In this document: piece by piece, positions 8,203 to 17,234 of the stretch
Numbering within the stretch: position 1 is the first letter of the stretch
How the letters are laid out: every line of letters begins with the position of its first letter
Assembly: GCF_001552635.1 (NCBI RefSeq)
Contig: NZ_BCRO01000120.1
Location: forward strand, 1-33,001
From: Actinomadura hibisca NBRC 15177
GTDB taxonomy: Bacteria > Actinomycetota > Actinomycetes > Streptosporangiales > Streptosporangiaceae
Direction of reading: 5' to 3'
Length of the DNA: 33,001 nucleotides
Position numbers and translations under genes: made by a program
Notes under the pieces: model-generated
The model's database searches: none
The model's input: the letters and a program-made list of their open reading frames with translations, nothing else
Told to the model about the DNA's origin: nothing

Positions 8203-11200
8203 ATGCGGATCTCGTGCACGGCGCTGACCGGTGACGGACCCCGGGATGTCGTGATCAACGTCGATTCCGAAGTGACGGTCGACGGAGTGGCGCGCACACT
8301 TTCCCGCGCATTGAACGGCAATTCCACGGCGATCAGTTCGTCCGCACTTCCGGAACCGCGCTTTTCGAAAAAGGCGATAGCGGCGGGCGACCGTTCCGGC
8401 GGCGGCGCGGGCCGTTCCGGCGGGACCGCCGAGCGGGCCGCGGACGAGCAGCGCGCCCTGTGGATGGACGGCCGGATGCTCGACCCGCAGGCCCTTGCCG
8501 TCAAGGAGCTGCGCGACGGCGCGGTCGTGGCCGTCGAGCGCCGCGCCGCCGCCGCGACCGTGCTCGCCGAGCCCACCGGCCTGGTCGAGGTCCGCGTCGT
8601 GGGCGGCCCGGCCGCCGGGTCGGTGCACCGGCTCAGCGTCGGCGTCAGCACGCTCGGCGGCGGGTCCGGCGGAGCCGACGCGGACGTGGACATCGCGCTG
8701 GCCGATCCCGCGATCCCCACCCGGTCGTTGCGCATCACCGTCGGCCGCGACGGCGTGCAGGTCGAGCCGTCCGCGCACACCACCGCCACCCTCGACGGCG
8801 AGCCCCTGGACGGCAAGACCGGCTGGCCCGACGGCGGCATGCTCGCGGTCGGCGCCAGCATCCTCACCCTCGCGCCCGGCACCGCGCCCGACACCCACCT
8901 GGAACCGCTGCCCGAAGGCGGCCTGGCGTTCAACCGGCCGCCGCGCCTGCATCCGGCGGGCCGGTCGCGCCGCCTCGCCGTGCCGCAGCGGCCCGAGCGC
9001 AACCCCAAGGAGCGGCTGCGGCTGTTCGGGGCGCTGCTGTTCTCGGCGTTCGGGCTGGTCATGGCGTTCGCGCTCAACCAGTGGTGGTGGGCGCTGTTCG
9101 CGCTGGCGTGGCCGGTGATGACGGTCGGCGAGTGGATCGGCGACCGGCTGCACGGCCGCAAGTCCTACAAGAAGGCGCTGAAGGAGTACCGGGAGAAGAC
9201 GGCCGCGTTCGGCGGCGAGCTGGACGGCCTGCGCCGCCGCGACCAGGCCGAACGCCGCGCCGCGCACCCCGATCCCGCCGAGGTTCTGCTGACCGCGACC
9301 GGCCCGCGCCGCCGCCTGTGGGAGCGCCGCCGCGACGATCCCGACACGCTGCACCTGCGCGTCGGCCTCGCCGACCTGCCCGCCCGCGTCGAGCTGACCG
9401 GCAACGACGGCGAGCAGCCGGTGAAGACGCCGACCGCGCGGCTGGTGCCCGTCCCGCTGCCGCTGGCGGAGCTGGGCGTGCTCGGCGTGACGGGGCCGCG
9501 CGCCGCCTCGCGGGGCCTGGCGCGCTGGCTGGTGGCGCAGGCCGCCGCGCTGCACAGCCCCCGCGACCTGGTCATCGTGGTGCTGGCCGCCGACCAGGAG
9601 GCGGCCCGGGACTGGAACTGGGTGCGGTGGTTGCCGCACTGCGCGCCGCGCGAGGGCGAGGAGTGCACGGTGCTGGTCGGCACCGATGCGGAGTCGGTCG
9701 CGCACCGGGTGACCGAGCTGGCGATCCGGGTGACCGAGCGGCGGCGCGCGGCGCAGGCGTCGTCGGGGTTCTTCGGCGGCGAGGCCAAGACCGCCGAGGC
9801 CGTCCCGTACAACATCCTGGTGGTGCTGGACGGGGCGCGGGCGCTGCGGCGCGTGCCGGGGATGCCGATGTTGTTGTCACGCGGTCCCGAGCTGGGCATC
9901 CACGCCATCTGCATCGACGACGAAGAGAAACTGCTGCCCGAGGAGTGCGCGGCCGTGGCCGCCTGGGACCCCGAGCGGCCCGAGACCGTGCGGCTCAAGG
10001 GCGAGGGCCTGGACGTCATCGGGCCGGTGCTGGCCGACCAGGTGTCGCCGTCGTGGGCCGACCGCGTCGCGCGGGCGCTGGCCCCCGTCCGCGACGTGTC
10101 GCGCGAGGACGCCGACGAGGCCATCCCCGCCCAGGCCCGGCTGCTCGACCTGCTCGGCATGGCCACCCCGACCGCCGAGCACGTGCTCGCCGCGTGGGCG
10201 CGCACCGGCGGCCGCACCACGCGCGTGCCGGTCGGCGTGACCGCCGACGGCGCGTTCGAGGTGGACCTCGCCGCCGACGGCCCGCACGGCCTGATCGCCG
10301 GGACGACCGGCGCGGGCAAGTCCGAGCTGCTCCAGACGCTGATCGCCTCCCTCGCCGTCGCCAACCGGCCCGACGAGATGACGTTCGTGCTCATCGACTA
10401 CAAGGGCGGCGCGGCGTTCAAGGACTGCGCCCGGCTCCCGCACACCGTCGGCATGGTCACCGACCTGGACGGCCACGCCACCGAACGCGCCTTGGAGTCG
10501 CTGGCCGCCGAGCTGCGCCGCCGCGAGGAGATCCTGCTGCGGGCCGGGGCCAAGGACATCGACGACTACAACGACCTGCGCCCGGCCGACCCCGGCCTGC
10601 CGGTGGTGCCGCGCCTCACCCTGGTGATCGACGAGTTCGCGGCGATGGTGACCGAGCTGCCCGACTTCGTCACCGGGCTGGTGGACATCGGGCGGCGCGG
10701 CCGGTCGCTGGGCGTGCACCTGCTGCTGGCCACCCAGCGCCCGGCGGGCGTGGTGACCGCCGACATCCGCGCCAACACCAACCTGCGGATCGCGCTGCGC
10801 GTCACCGACCCCGACGAGTCCACCGACGTGCTGGACGTGCCCGACGCCGCGCAGATCGCCAAGGCGACGCCCGGCCGCTGCTACGTCCGGTCGGGCGCGG
10901 CCGAGCCGCACGCGGTGCAGTCGGCGCGGGTCGGCGGGCGGCGCGCGGGAGGCGGCGGCGTGCCCGCCGCCCGCACGGCCGTGATGCCGCTGCCGTGGCA
11001 GCAGCTCGGCCGCCCGGTGCCCGCGCCACGCGAGGCCGCCGACGACGGCACGATGGTCACCGACCTCGCGATGCTGGTGCAGGCGGTGGACGAGGCCGCG
11101 CGCCGCGCCGGGATCGCGCGCCGCCCGTCGCCGTGGCTGACGCCGCTGCCCGAGCAGGTCCGGCTCACCCCGCGCCCGGCGGCCGGGGGCTCGGTGGTGG

Positions 11201-12750
11201 ACGTGCCGCCGCTGGCGTTCGGCATCACCGACCTGCCCGCCGTGCAGGCGCGCGAACCGCTCGTGCTGGACCTGGCGACCGGCGGCCACCTGTACGTGGC
11301 GGGCTCGGCGCAATCGGGCCGGTCCACGGCGCTGCGCAGCCTGGCGGGCGCGCTGGCCGAATCGTGCTCGCCGTTCGACGCGCACCTGTACGCGATCGAC
11401 TGCGGCGCGAACGCGCTGCTGCCGCTGGTGTCGCTGCCGCACTGCGGCGCGGTCGTCACCCGCGACCAGCTCGACCGCTGCGAGCGGCTGCTGACGGCGC
11501 TGTCGGCGGAGGTGTCGCGCCGCCAGCAGTTGCTGGCCGAGGCGGGCTTCGCGTCGCTGGCCGAGCAGCGCGCCGCCGTCGCGGCCACCGACCGGCTGCC
11601 GTGGATGGTGCTGATGCTGGACCGGTGGGAGGGGTTCGTCGGGGCGTTCGAGCACTACGACTACGGCCGCCTGGTCGACCAGGTTTTGCGGCTGCTGCGC
11701 GAGGGCGCGGCGGTGGGGCTGCGCGCGGTGTTCACCGGCGACCGGACGGGCCTCGGCGGGCAGGTGTCGACGGTGTTCGACCGGCGGCTGATCCTGCGGA
11801 TGGCCGACCCCAACGACTACGGGTACGCCGGGCTCCAGGACAAGCAGGTCCCGGCCGCGATGCCGCCGGGGCGGGCGCTGGAGCTGATGGGGCCGGGGGC
11901 CGCGCCGCGCGAGTCGCAGATCGGGCTGCTGGGCGACGACCCGTCGGGCACGGCGCAGGTGGCGGCACTCCAGGAGATCGCGCGCGCCTGCGTGACCCGT
12001 TACGGGCGGCTGCCGCGCCGCCAGCGCCCCCTGCACGTGGACGAGCTGCCGGTGCGCGTCACCTACCGGGAGGCGATGGCGCTGGACCAGGAGTTCCTGG
12101 CGCCGTCGGCGTTGTGGGCGCTGGTCGGGGTGGGCGGCGACACGCTCGCGCCCGTCGGGGTGGACCTGCTGAACGAGGGGCCGGGCTTCGCGGTGGCGGG
12201 CCCGCCGCGCTCGGGCCGCTCGACGACGTTGCGGACCATCGTGCACTCGCTGCTGGACCCGGCGGTGGGCGGCGGCCTGGTGCCGGTGGTGCTGGTGACG
12301 CCGCGCCGCTCGCCGCTGCGACTGCTGGCGGGGCGTCCGGGCGTGCTGGGGGTGCTGAACGCGGACGCGGAGGCCGACGACCTGACGGACGCGATCGGTG
12401 AGGAGCACCGCTACGTGGTGGTCGTGGACGACGCCGAGCTGCTGGACGAGAGCGAGCTGGACGACGCGCTGCGCGAGGTGCTGCGGACGGCGCGCGACGG
12501 GGAGCACGCGGTGGTGATCGGCGGGACGACCGAGGACATCGGGCGCGGGTACCGGGGGTTCCTGTCGGACACGCGGCGGTCGCGGTCGGGGGTGCTGCTG
12601 GCGGTGGAGTCGGCGGACGACGGGGACCTGTTCGGGCTGCGGCTGCCGCGGAACGCGGCGGTGGGCGGGCCGACGGGGCGGGGGTTGTTCGTGGCGCTGG
12701 GGGCGACGACGCAGATCCAGGTGGCGCTGCCGCCGCCGGTGACCGACTGA
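8203..12750 (+). CDS. EssC/EccC-type FtsK/SpoIIIE ATPase with FHA-like N-terminus
   Basis: 1515 aa from ATG 8203, with GGAGGG 6 nt upstream. The N-terminus (residues 1-~120) resembles a YukD/EsaB-like ubiquitin fold interrupted by a Ser/Gly-rich insert. An FHA-like beta domain follows (~130-240), then two membrane helices (~274-310, around LFGALLFSAFGLVMAFAL and WWWALFALAWPVMTVGEW). Three RecA-like domains come next. The first has Walker A GTTGAGKS (~700) and Walker B LVIDEF (~807) and looks active. The second (GSAQSGRST, ~1034) and third (GPPRSGRST, ~1333) have Arg where Lys is expected, so they are probably regulatory. This is the layout of type VII secretion EssC/EccC motors, closer to EssC because of the FHA part and the single chain. 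Likely partners are the WXG100-like proteins at 19332-19992. No EccB/D/E genes lie nearby, so the secretion channel is unknown. Confidence 0.88.
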   Translation: MRISCTALTGDGPRDVVINVDSEVTVDGVARTLSRALNGNSTAISSSALPEPRFSKKAIAAGDRSGGGAGRSGGTAERAADEQRALWMDGRMLDPQALAVKELRDGAVVAVERRAAAATVLAEPTGLVEVRVVGGPAAGSVHRLSVGVSTLGGGSGGADADVDIALADPAIPTRSLRITVGRDGVQVEPSAHTTATLDGEPLDGKTGWPDGGMLAVGASILTLAPGTAPDTHLEPLPEGGLAFNRPPRLHPAGRSRRLAVPQRPERNPKERLRLFGALLFSAFGLVMAFALNQWWWALFALAWPVMTVGEWIGDRLHGRKSYKKALKEYREKTAAFGGELDGLRRRDQAERRAAHPDPAEVLLTATGPRRRLWERRRDDPDTLHLRVGLADLPARVELTGNDGEQPVKTPTARLVPVPLPLAELGVLGVTGPRAASRGLARWLVAQAAALHSPRDLVIVVLAADQEAARDWNWVRWLPHCAPREGEECTVLVGTDAESVAHRVTELAIRVTERRRAAQASSGFFGGEAKTAEAVPYNILVVLDGARALRRVPGMPMLLSRGPELGIHAICIDDEEKLLPEECAAVAAWDPERPETVRLKGEGLDVIGPVLADQVSPSWADRVARALAPVRDVSREDADEAIPAQARLLDLLGMATPTAEHVLAAWARTGGRTTRVPVGVTADGAFEVDLAADGPHGLIAGTTGAGKSELLQTLIASLAVANRPDEMTFVLIDYKGGAAFKDCARLPHTVGMVTDLDGHATERALESLAAELRRREEILLRAGAKDIDDYNDLRPADPGLPVVPRLTLVIDEFAAMVTELPDFVTGLVDIGRRGRSLGVHLLLATQRPAGVVTADIRANTNLRIALRVTDPDESTDVLDVPDAAQIAKATPGRCYVRSGAAEPHAVQSARVGGRRAGGGGVPAARTAVMPLPWQQLGRPVPAPREAADDGTMVTDLAMLVQAVDEAARRAGIARRPSPWLTPLPEQVRLTPRPAAGGSVVDVPPLAFGITDLPAVQAREPLVLDLATGGHLYVAGSAQSGRSTALRSLAGALAESCSPFDAHLYAIDCGANALLPLVSLPHCGAVVTRDQLDRCERLLTALSAEVSRRQQLLAEAGFASLAEQRAAVAATDRLPWMVLMLDRWEGFVGAFEHYDYGRLVDQVLRLLREGAAVGLRAVFTGDRTGLGGQVSTVFDRRLILRMADPNDYGYAGLQDKQVPAAMPPGRALELMGPGAAPRESQIGLLGDDPSGTAQVAALQEIARACVTRYGRLPRRQRPLHVDELPVRVTYREAMALDQEFLAPSALWALVGVGGDTLAPVGVDLLNEGPGFAVAGPPRSGRSTTLRTIVHSLLDPAVGGGLVPVVLVTPRRSPLRLLAGRPGVLGVLNADAEADDLTDAIGEEHRYVVVVDDAELLDESELDDALREVLRTARDGEHAVVIGGTTEDIGRGYRGFLSDTRRSRSGVLLAVESADDGDLFGLRLPRNAAVGGPTGRGLFVALGATTQIQVALPPPVTD

Positions 12751-12755
12751 GCGGG

Positions 12756-12820
12756 GCCAGAGGCGGAAGCTGAGCGCTAGGTCAGGGACGGAGACTGAGC
12801 GCGGGGTCAGGGGCGGAGTC
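12756..12820. repeat. Imperfect 25-bp tandem repeat (2.6 copies) between convergent genes
   Basis: Units start at 12756, 12781 and 12806 with a 25-bp period, sharing GGCGGA / CTGAGCGC cores. The third, partial copy contains the stop codon of the minus-strand membrane protein. There is no clear hairpin, so this is not an ordinary terminator. Confidence 0.6.
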
Positions 12821-13541
12821 GGCGGAGGCAGGGCGTGCGGACGGTGACGAGAACGCCGGAGTCGCCTTCTCCGGCGAGGAGTTCGGTGGTGACGCCGTCG
12901 GGGGTCTCGAAGATGGCCTCGTGCTTGCGGCCGGTGGCTTTGTGGTCGCGGGCGATGTGGGTGGCGACGCGGTCGACGAGGAGCTGGGCGGGCCGCGCCG
13001 CAACGGTGGTCGCGTACTGGACGACACCGCTGCCAGACGGCTCAACAAGCCCCGTCCCACGCCCCTGGTAGGCCCAACACCCACCGGCCCGCACGGTGCG
13101 CCGAACCTCCCCGGCCTTCCCACCGGCCAGCCGGAGAACGGTACGCAACTCGGCTCCAGCACGCCGCTCGGCCTCGTCCGGAGCCAGTTCCGTAAATCGA
13201 TCGGCGAACGCGTCGTAGCGACGTTCAGGCGAGTAAAGATCCGGAGCCAGCCCAACAGCCCACCCCGAGGTGAGCAACCCGACAACGACCCACCCCCCGA
13301 CCAGCCCACCCCCCAACGCACGCGGCCCCTGCACCAGAAGCACCGCGCCCACACCCAGGCAGAGCCCAGCGCAACCAATCGCGACTACCAAGACCAGACC
13401 GAGCGAGGGCGGCGCAGGCATCCAGCGACGATCAGGAGCCATGGCGACGCCGAGCGTCCACATCGTGAGGGGCATGGAGAGCAGCCCGCACGCGCCCGCC
13501 GCCAGAGCGCCCCCGCCGAGCCCTTGGGCGACGCGGCGCAT
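12807..13541 (-). CDS. Hypothetical three-helix membrane protein
   Basis: 244 aa from ATG 13541, with GGGAGG 4 nt upstream. Three hydrophobic segments occupy the first ~105 residues (LAAGACGLLSMPLTMWTLGV, LGLVLVVAIGCAGLCLGVGA, LVGGWVVVGLLTSGWAV). A soluble domain of ~135 aa follows, from PDLYSPERRYDAFADRF to the end. It has two cysteines (GGCWAY and TPCLRRL), so a disulfide is possible if the domain is outside. I recognise no family. It is convergent with the essC-like gene and stands apart from the patatin gene by a 54-bp gap, so co-transcription with the latter (same strand) is likely. A link to secretion is only positional. Confidence 0.75.
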   Translation of the reverse strand: MRRVAQGLGGGALAAGACGLLSMPLTMWTLGVAMAPDRRWMPAPPSLGLVLVVAIGCAGLCLGVGAVLLVQGPRALGGGLVGGWVVVGLLTSGWAVGLAPDLYSPERRYDAFADRFTELAPDEAERRAGAELRTVLRLAGGKAGEVRRTVRAGGCWAYQGRGTGLVEPSGSGVVQYATTVAARPAQLLVDRVATHIARDHKATGRKHEAIFETPDGVTTELLAGEGDSGVLVTVRTPCLRRLRP

Positions 13542-13595
13542 GGGGCCTCCCGGGCTAGGCGGACCCCCTCATCATCCGTCCGCCCCGCCGGGAAT

Positions 13596-14411
13596 TCACC
13601 AGATAGGACGGAGGATCTCCGCTGCCTCAACGGCCTGCGCACGACCGGCGCGGTAGGAGTCGGGCCAGCGGGCGAGGTCTCCGAGATTGTCGCCAAAGGC
13701 CTGCCGGGACGCGGCGTCGGGCCCGATGCGGACGGTCTTGCCCGAGACGGGACCAGGCGGCATGACATGCGCGAGCGGCTCGACGAGGACCAGCACATCA
13801 GCACCGGCGGCCAGATCGGCATTGGCGCCGAAGCCGATCGCGCCGTCCATGTAGCGACGACCACCGATGGGGACGGGCTGGAACGCGCCGGGCACGGCGG
13901 TGCTGGAGGCGACGGCGTCCGCGAGGGGAACGCCGCTGGCGCGGTCCCAGACCTGCCGCTCGCCGGTCTCGACGTCCACGGTGGTGATGCGGAGATCGCG
14001 GTCGGGCCAGTCGACGGCTCCGACGATGCGGCCCATGCGCGTGACGTGCGTCTCGGCGGGGAGGGCGTCGGCGGCCAGCGCGAGCGCGCCGACGTCACGC
14101 CGGGCGGCGGCAGGCTCGCGTGCGGGATCACCGAGGATGCCGAAGACCTGGGCCATCAGCGCGAAGTCAGGACTCGCCGCCCCGGCCTCCGGCCTTGGGG
14201 GCGGCGAAGCGAGCCGATCGAGATCCTGGCCGGTGCGCAGGACGGCCCCAACAGCGGACCCCGCCGAGGTGCCGACGATCCGGTCGGCCTCGTTCAGGTC
14301 GATACCGGCGTCGCGCAGCCCCGCCGCGAGCCCGGCCAGCCAGGCGATTCCGACGGCACCGCCCGCACCGAGCACGAGCGCGCGTCCGCCGGTCAAAGGT
14401 TCAGAGATCAT
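13596..14411 (-). CDS. Patatin-like phospholipase family protein
   Basis: 271 aa from ATG 14411. The family's features are all present: an oxyanion-hole motif GAGGAVG (residues 15-21), nucleophile motif GTSAG (Ser49) and catalytic Asp in DGA (~Asp189). The enzyme should be a serine acyl hydrolase of the bacterial patatin type, acting on lipids or acyl esters in the cytoplasm or at the membrane. A TTG at 14432 with GGAG 5 nt upstream is an alternative start adding seven residues, and it is better placed for ribosome binding. No signal peptide is seen. It is divergent from the small gene/glmS unit and probably co-transcribed with the downstream membrane protein. Confidence 0.9.
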   Translation of the reverse strand: MISEPLTGGRALVLGAGGAVGIAWLAGLAAGLRDAGIDLNEADRIVGTSAGSAVGAVLRTGQDLDRLASPPPRPEAGAASPDFALMAQVFGILGDPAREPAAARRDVGALALAADALPAETHVTRMGRIVGAVDWPDRDLRITTVDVETGERQVWDRASGVPLADAVASSTAVPGAFQPVPIGGRRYMDGAIGFGANADLAAGADVLVLVEPLAHVMPPGPVSGKTVRIGPDAASRQAFGDNLGDLARWPDSYRAGRAQAVEAAEILRPIW

Positions 14412-14497
14412 GAGCTGATTCTGCAACCTCAAGCACGCTCCAGGTCAAGCGCCGGACCAACCAAGTTCGAACGGCGAATCTCTCTGCCAAGTGCTGC

Positions 14498-14523
14498 AAT
14501 CCTGCCCGATTCCGGGCAGGATT
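14498..14523. promoter_or_regulatory. Perfect 11-bp inverted repeat upstream of the glmS unit
   Basis: Arms AATCCTGCCCG and CGGGCAGGATT are separated by ATTC. The element ends one base before a TTGCTT -35-like hexamer (14525-14530). It sits between divergent genes, so a terminator role is unlikely; it fits a transcription factor operator. No known consensus is matched. Confidence 0.55.
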
Positions 14524-14524
14524 C

Positions 14525-14554
14525 TTGCTTTCCACTCCCCCGCAACGCCATACT
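14525..14554 (+). promoter_or_regulatory. Candidate promoter for a leaderless transcript (14561 gene-glmS)
   Basis: TTGCTT (14525-14530) and CATACT (14549-14554) are spaced by 18 bp. The GTG start at 14561 lies 7 nt beyond the -10 box, which puts the expected transcript start at or next to the start codon. There is no Shine-Dalgarno sequence. Confidence 0.5.
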
Positions 14555-14560
14555 CGCCGG

Positions 14561-14821
14561 GTGCCGTACAAAGATCTGGTCGCCCACCTGACCCGGACCA
14601 GCCCCCTGAGCCCCGGGGAGGCGGCCCGGGTCGTCGCCGACGTGCTGGCGTATTTCGGCGAGCCCGTCGAGGGTTTCGTCCGCCGCCGCCACGCCGAGCT
14701 ACAGGCGCGGGGGCTGACCAACCCCGAGATCTTCCGGCGGATCTCCGCCGAGCTGGCCGGACGCCGGGTGGCCCCGCCCGAGCTGTCCGAGCGCCAGTTG
14801 CGGCGCATCGTCTACGGGTGA
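14561..14821 (+). CDS. Small hypothetical protein upstream of glmS
   Basis: 86 aa from GTG 14561. A longer frame from 14525 exists, but the GTG is better placed as a leaderless start 7 nt after a CATACT box. The protein is charged and mostly helical by eye, with SPGEAARVVADVLAYFGEP and HAELQARGLTNPEIFRRISA segments and a C-terminal RQLRRIVYG. There is no membrane segment and no Cys. I do not recognise the family. The stop is 14 bp before the glmS GTG, so the two are almost certainly co-transcribed. It could influence amino-sugar synthesis, but nothing in the sequence proves this. Confidence 0.75.
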   Translation: MPYKDLVAHLTRTSPLSPGEAARVVADVLAYFGEPVEGFVRRRHAELQARGLTNPEIFRRISAELAGRRVAPPELSERQLRRIVYG

Positions 14822-14835
14822 GGAGCGGAAGCAAC

Positions 14836-16647
14836 GTGTGCGGAATCGTCGCCTATGTCGGCCCCCAGGATGCGACGCCGATCCTGTTCGAGGGCCTGCA
14901 ACGGCTGGAGTACCGCGGCTACGACTCGGCGGGCGTGGCCGTCGTCGGGAAGTCGGGCCAGCTCAGAGTGCGCAAGGCCAAGGGCCGGGTGCGCGACGCC
15001 GCCGAGGGCCTGCCCGCCCGGTTCAAGGGCGCGCCGGGCATCGGCCACACCCGCTGGGCCACGCACGGCGAGCCGAGCGACGCCAACGCGCACCCGCACG
15101 TGTCGGGGACGGTGGCGATCGTGCACAACGGCGTCATCGAGAACGCCGACGAACTGCGCGCCAAGCTGACCGCCGACGGCGTGGAGTTCGCGTCCGAGAC
15201 CGACTCGGAGGTGCTGGCGCACCTGATCGCGGCGGCGGCCGCCGACCCGGACGTGGACCTGGCCGAGGCCGTCCGGCTGGCGCTGACGCGGATCGTCGGG
15301 ACCTACGGGATCGCGGTGGTGGACGCGTCCCGTCCCGGCGTGTGCGTGGTGGCGCGCAACGGCAGCCCGGTGGTGCTGGGGCTAGGCGACAAGGAGATGT
15401 ACGCGGCCTCGGACGTGTCGGCGCTGGCCGGGCACACCCGGCAGGTGGTGCACCTGGACGACGGGGAGATCGCGGCGCTGACCGCCGGCGGCTACCGGAC
15501 GTTCACGCTGGAGGCGCGCGCCACGACCAAGGAGCCGTCCGAACTGGACGCCGACGCCGCCTCCTACGACACCGGCGGCCACGCGACGTTCATGGCCAAG
15601 GAGATCCACGAGCAGCCCGAGGTCGTCGAGCGCGCCCTGCGCGGCCGCCTGGACCCGCGCTTCCACACCGCCCACCTGGGCGGCCTGAACCTGGACCCGC
15701 GCGACGCCCGCGCGATCCGCCGCGTCAAGATCATCGGCTGCGGCACCGCCTACTACTCCGGCCAGCTCGGCGCCCAGCTCATCGAGGAACTGGCCCGCAT
15801 CCCGGCCGACGCCGAACCCGCCTCGGAGTTCCGCTACCGGAACCCGGTGGTGGACCCCGACACCCTGTACGTGGCGGTGAGCCAGTCGGGCGAGACCTAC
15901 GACACCCTGGCCGCCGTCCAGGAACTGCGCCGCAAGGGCGGCCGGGTGCTGGGCCTGGTGAACGTGGTGGGCAGCGCGATCGCGCGCGAGTGCGACGGCG
16001 GGATCTACCTGCACGCGGGCCCGGAGATCTCGGTGGCGTCAACGAAGACGTTCACGGCGACGGGCGTGGCGTTCGCGCTGCTGGCGCTGTACCTGGGCCG
16101 GATCCGGGACCTGTCCCCCGCCGACGGCGCACGCATCGCGGCGGGCCTGCGGGCGCTGCCGGGCCAGATCCAGGAGATCCTGGACCGCGAAGCCGAGATC
16201 GCGACCCTGGCGGCCGAGCTGGCGGCACACCGCGCGGCGTTCTTCATCGGCCGGGTGCGAGGCTTCCCGGTCGCCCGGGAGGGCGCGCAGAAGCTGAAGG
16301 AGATCTCCTACCTGCACGCGGAGGCGTACCCGGCGAGCGAACTGAAGCACGGCCCGCTGGCACTGATCTCCCCGGACCTGCCGACGGTGGCGGTGGTGCC
16401 GGACGACGAACTGCGCGACAAGAACCTGACGACGCTGGGCGAGATCCGCGCACGGAAGGGCCGGGTGATCGCGGTGGGGCACTCAGCCGTGGCGGACGAC
16501 ACGATCGTGGTGCCGAAGAACGAACCGGAACTGGACCCGATCCTGCTGACGGTGCCGCTACAGATCCTGGCCTACCACGCGGCACTGAGCCTGGGCCACG
16601 ACATCGACCGGCCGAGGAACCTGGCGAAGAGCGTGACGGTGGAGTAG
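14836..16647 (+). CDS. glmS: Glutamine--fructose-6-phosphate aminotransferase (isomerizing)
   Basis: 603 aa from GTG 14836, which places the catalytic Cys as residue 2 (GTG-TGC: CGIVAYVG), freed when the initiator Met is removed. The class II glutaminase domain shows HTRWATHG and NGVIEN. Two SIS sugar-isomerase domains follow, with SQSGETYDT (~349-357) and VASTKTFTAT. The C-terminus is the characteristic NLAKSVTVE. The enzyme makes glucosamine-6-phosphate from fructose-6-phosphate and glutamine, the first step toward UDP-GlcNAc and peptidoglycan. Length is normal. Its 3' end is only 5 bp from the convergent lipoprotein gene, with no terminator between them. No glmS ribozyme is expected or seen: the leader is 14 bp after the upstream stop. 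Confidence 0.97.
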   Translation: MCGIVAYVGPQDATPILFEGLQRLEYRGYDSAGVAVVGKSGQLRVRKAKGRVRDAAEGLPARFKGAPGIGHTRWATHGEPSDANAHPHVSGTVAIVHNGVIENADELRAKLTADGVEFASETDSEVLAHLIAAAAADPDVDLAEAVRLALTRIVGTYGIAVVDASRPGVCVVARNGSPVVLGLGDKEMYAASDVSALAGHTRQVVHLDDGEIAALTAGGYRTFTLEARATTKEPSELDADAASYDTGGHATFMAKEIHEQPEVVERALRGRLDPRFHTAHLGGLNLDPRDARAIRRVKIIGCGTAYYSGQLGAQLIEELARIPADAEPASEFRYRNPVVDPDTLYVAVSQSGETYDTLAAVQELRRKGGRVLGLVNVVGSAIARECDGGIYLHAGPEISVASTKTFTATGVAFALLALYLGRIRDLSPADGARIAAGLRALPGQIQEILDREAEIATLAAELAAHRAAFFIGRVRGFPVAREGAQKLKEISYLHAEAYPASELKHGPLALISPDLPTVAVVPDDELRDKNLTTLGEIRARKGRVIAVGHSAVADDTIVVPKNEPELDPILLTVPLQILAYHAALSLGHDIDRPRNLAKSVTVE

Positions 16648-16652
16648 AGGGT

Positions 16653-17234
16653 TCAGCGGGGGCGGGGCGTGCACTTGTGGATCTGCCCGAAGCGCTTCTG
16701 CGCGATGCGCATGAAGTCAACCATGTCCTGCACGGCATCCCGCCCCCGCACGACGGGCACGAAGTCGATACTGATCCAGGGCTTCCGCTCACCACACCGG
16801 AACATCGCAACTACAAGATTGTCCCGAGACGACAAGCCGTTAGAGCCGTCGGTTGTAGCGACACCGTCGCCAAGCTCGGGAGGAAGATCGCGGTAGGTGG
16901 CGTCCTCCTTGCTTTCAGCACGCTTGTTCCGCACGATCTGTTCCCCCTTGTTGAACGACCAGTAGACCCCAAGAGGGGGAGGCTGTTTGCCGGTTCGCAC
17001 CAGACACAGGCCATTATCCGGCTGTGGCCCATTCGACCAGGAATCCTCTAGAGGAGTTGCAATGCCGGACACTCGACGAAACGAAGCCTCCGGAACCAGA
17101 TCACAGAGGTACGGAGAAGTCTCGGCCACAGGGTGAACAGGTGAAATCCTGCGAGGCTTGTCCTTGGCGCAACCCGCGCTTACTAGCAGTATGATGACAA
17201 GCGGAATGATGGTGGATCGATTCACGATCATCAC
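16653..17234 (-). CDS. Lipoprotein, DUF3558-like, downstream of WXG100/698-aa genes
   Basis: 193 aa from GTG 17234, overlapping the 698-aa gene's stop (GTGA); ATG 17231 is equally possible. A hydrophobic signal ends in the lipobox VSAGC (Cys22), so it should be lipidated and displayed on the outer face of the membrane. The mature part has CDLVP soon after the lipobox and three further Cys (NGLCLV, FRCGER, HKCTP). A CDLVP-type opening followed by spaced Cys recalls actinobacterial DUF3558 lipoproteins, but this is by eye only. GC is clearly lower than in flanking genes and codon use is more relaxed. As the last gene of the WXG100 unit it could be an accessory or immunity-type protein. Confidence 0.8.
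   Translation of the reverse strand: MMIVNRSTIIPLVIILLVSAGCAKDKPRRISPVHPVAETSPYLCDLVPEASFRRVSGIATPLEDSWSNGPQPDNGLCLVRTGKQPPPLGVYWSFNKGEQIVRNKRAESKEDATYRDLPPELGDGVATTDGSNGLSSRDNLVVAMFRCGERKPWISIDFVPVVRGRDAVQDMVDFMRIAQKRFGQIHKCTPRPR

Noticed and set aside
9877..12507. 876-aa minus-strand open frame
   Set aside because: It is antisense to the three P-loop domains of the EssC-like gene and is His/Gln/Arg-rich.
14822..14836. glmS ribozyme or riboswitch before glmS
   Set aside because: Only 14 bp separate the upstream stop from the glmS start, and the ribozyme is a Firmicutes element.
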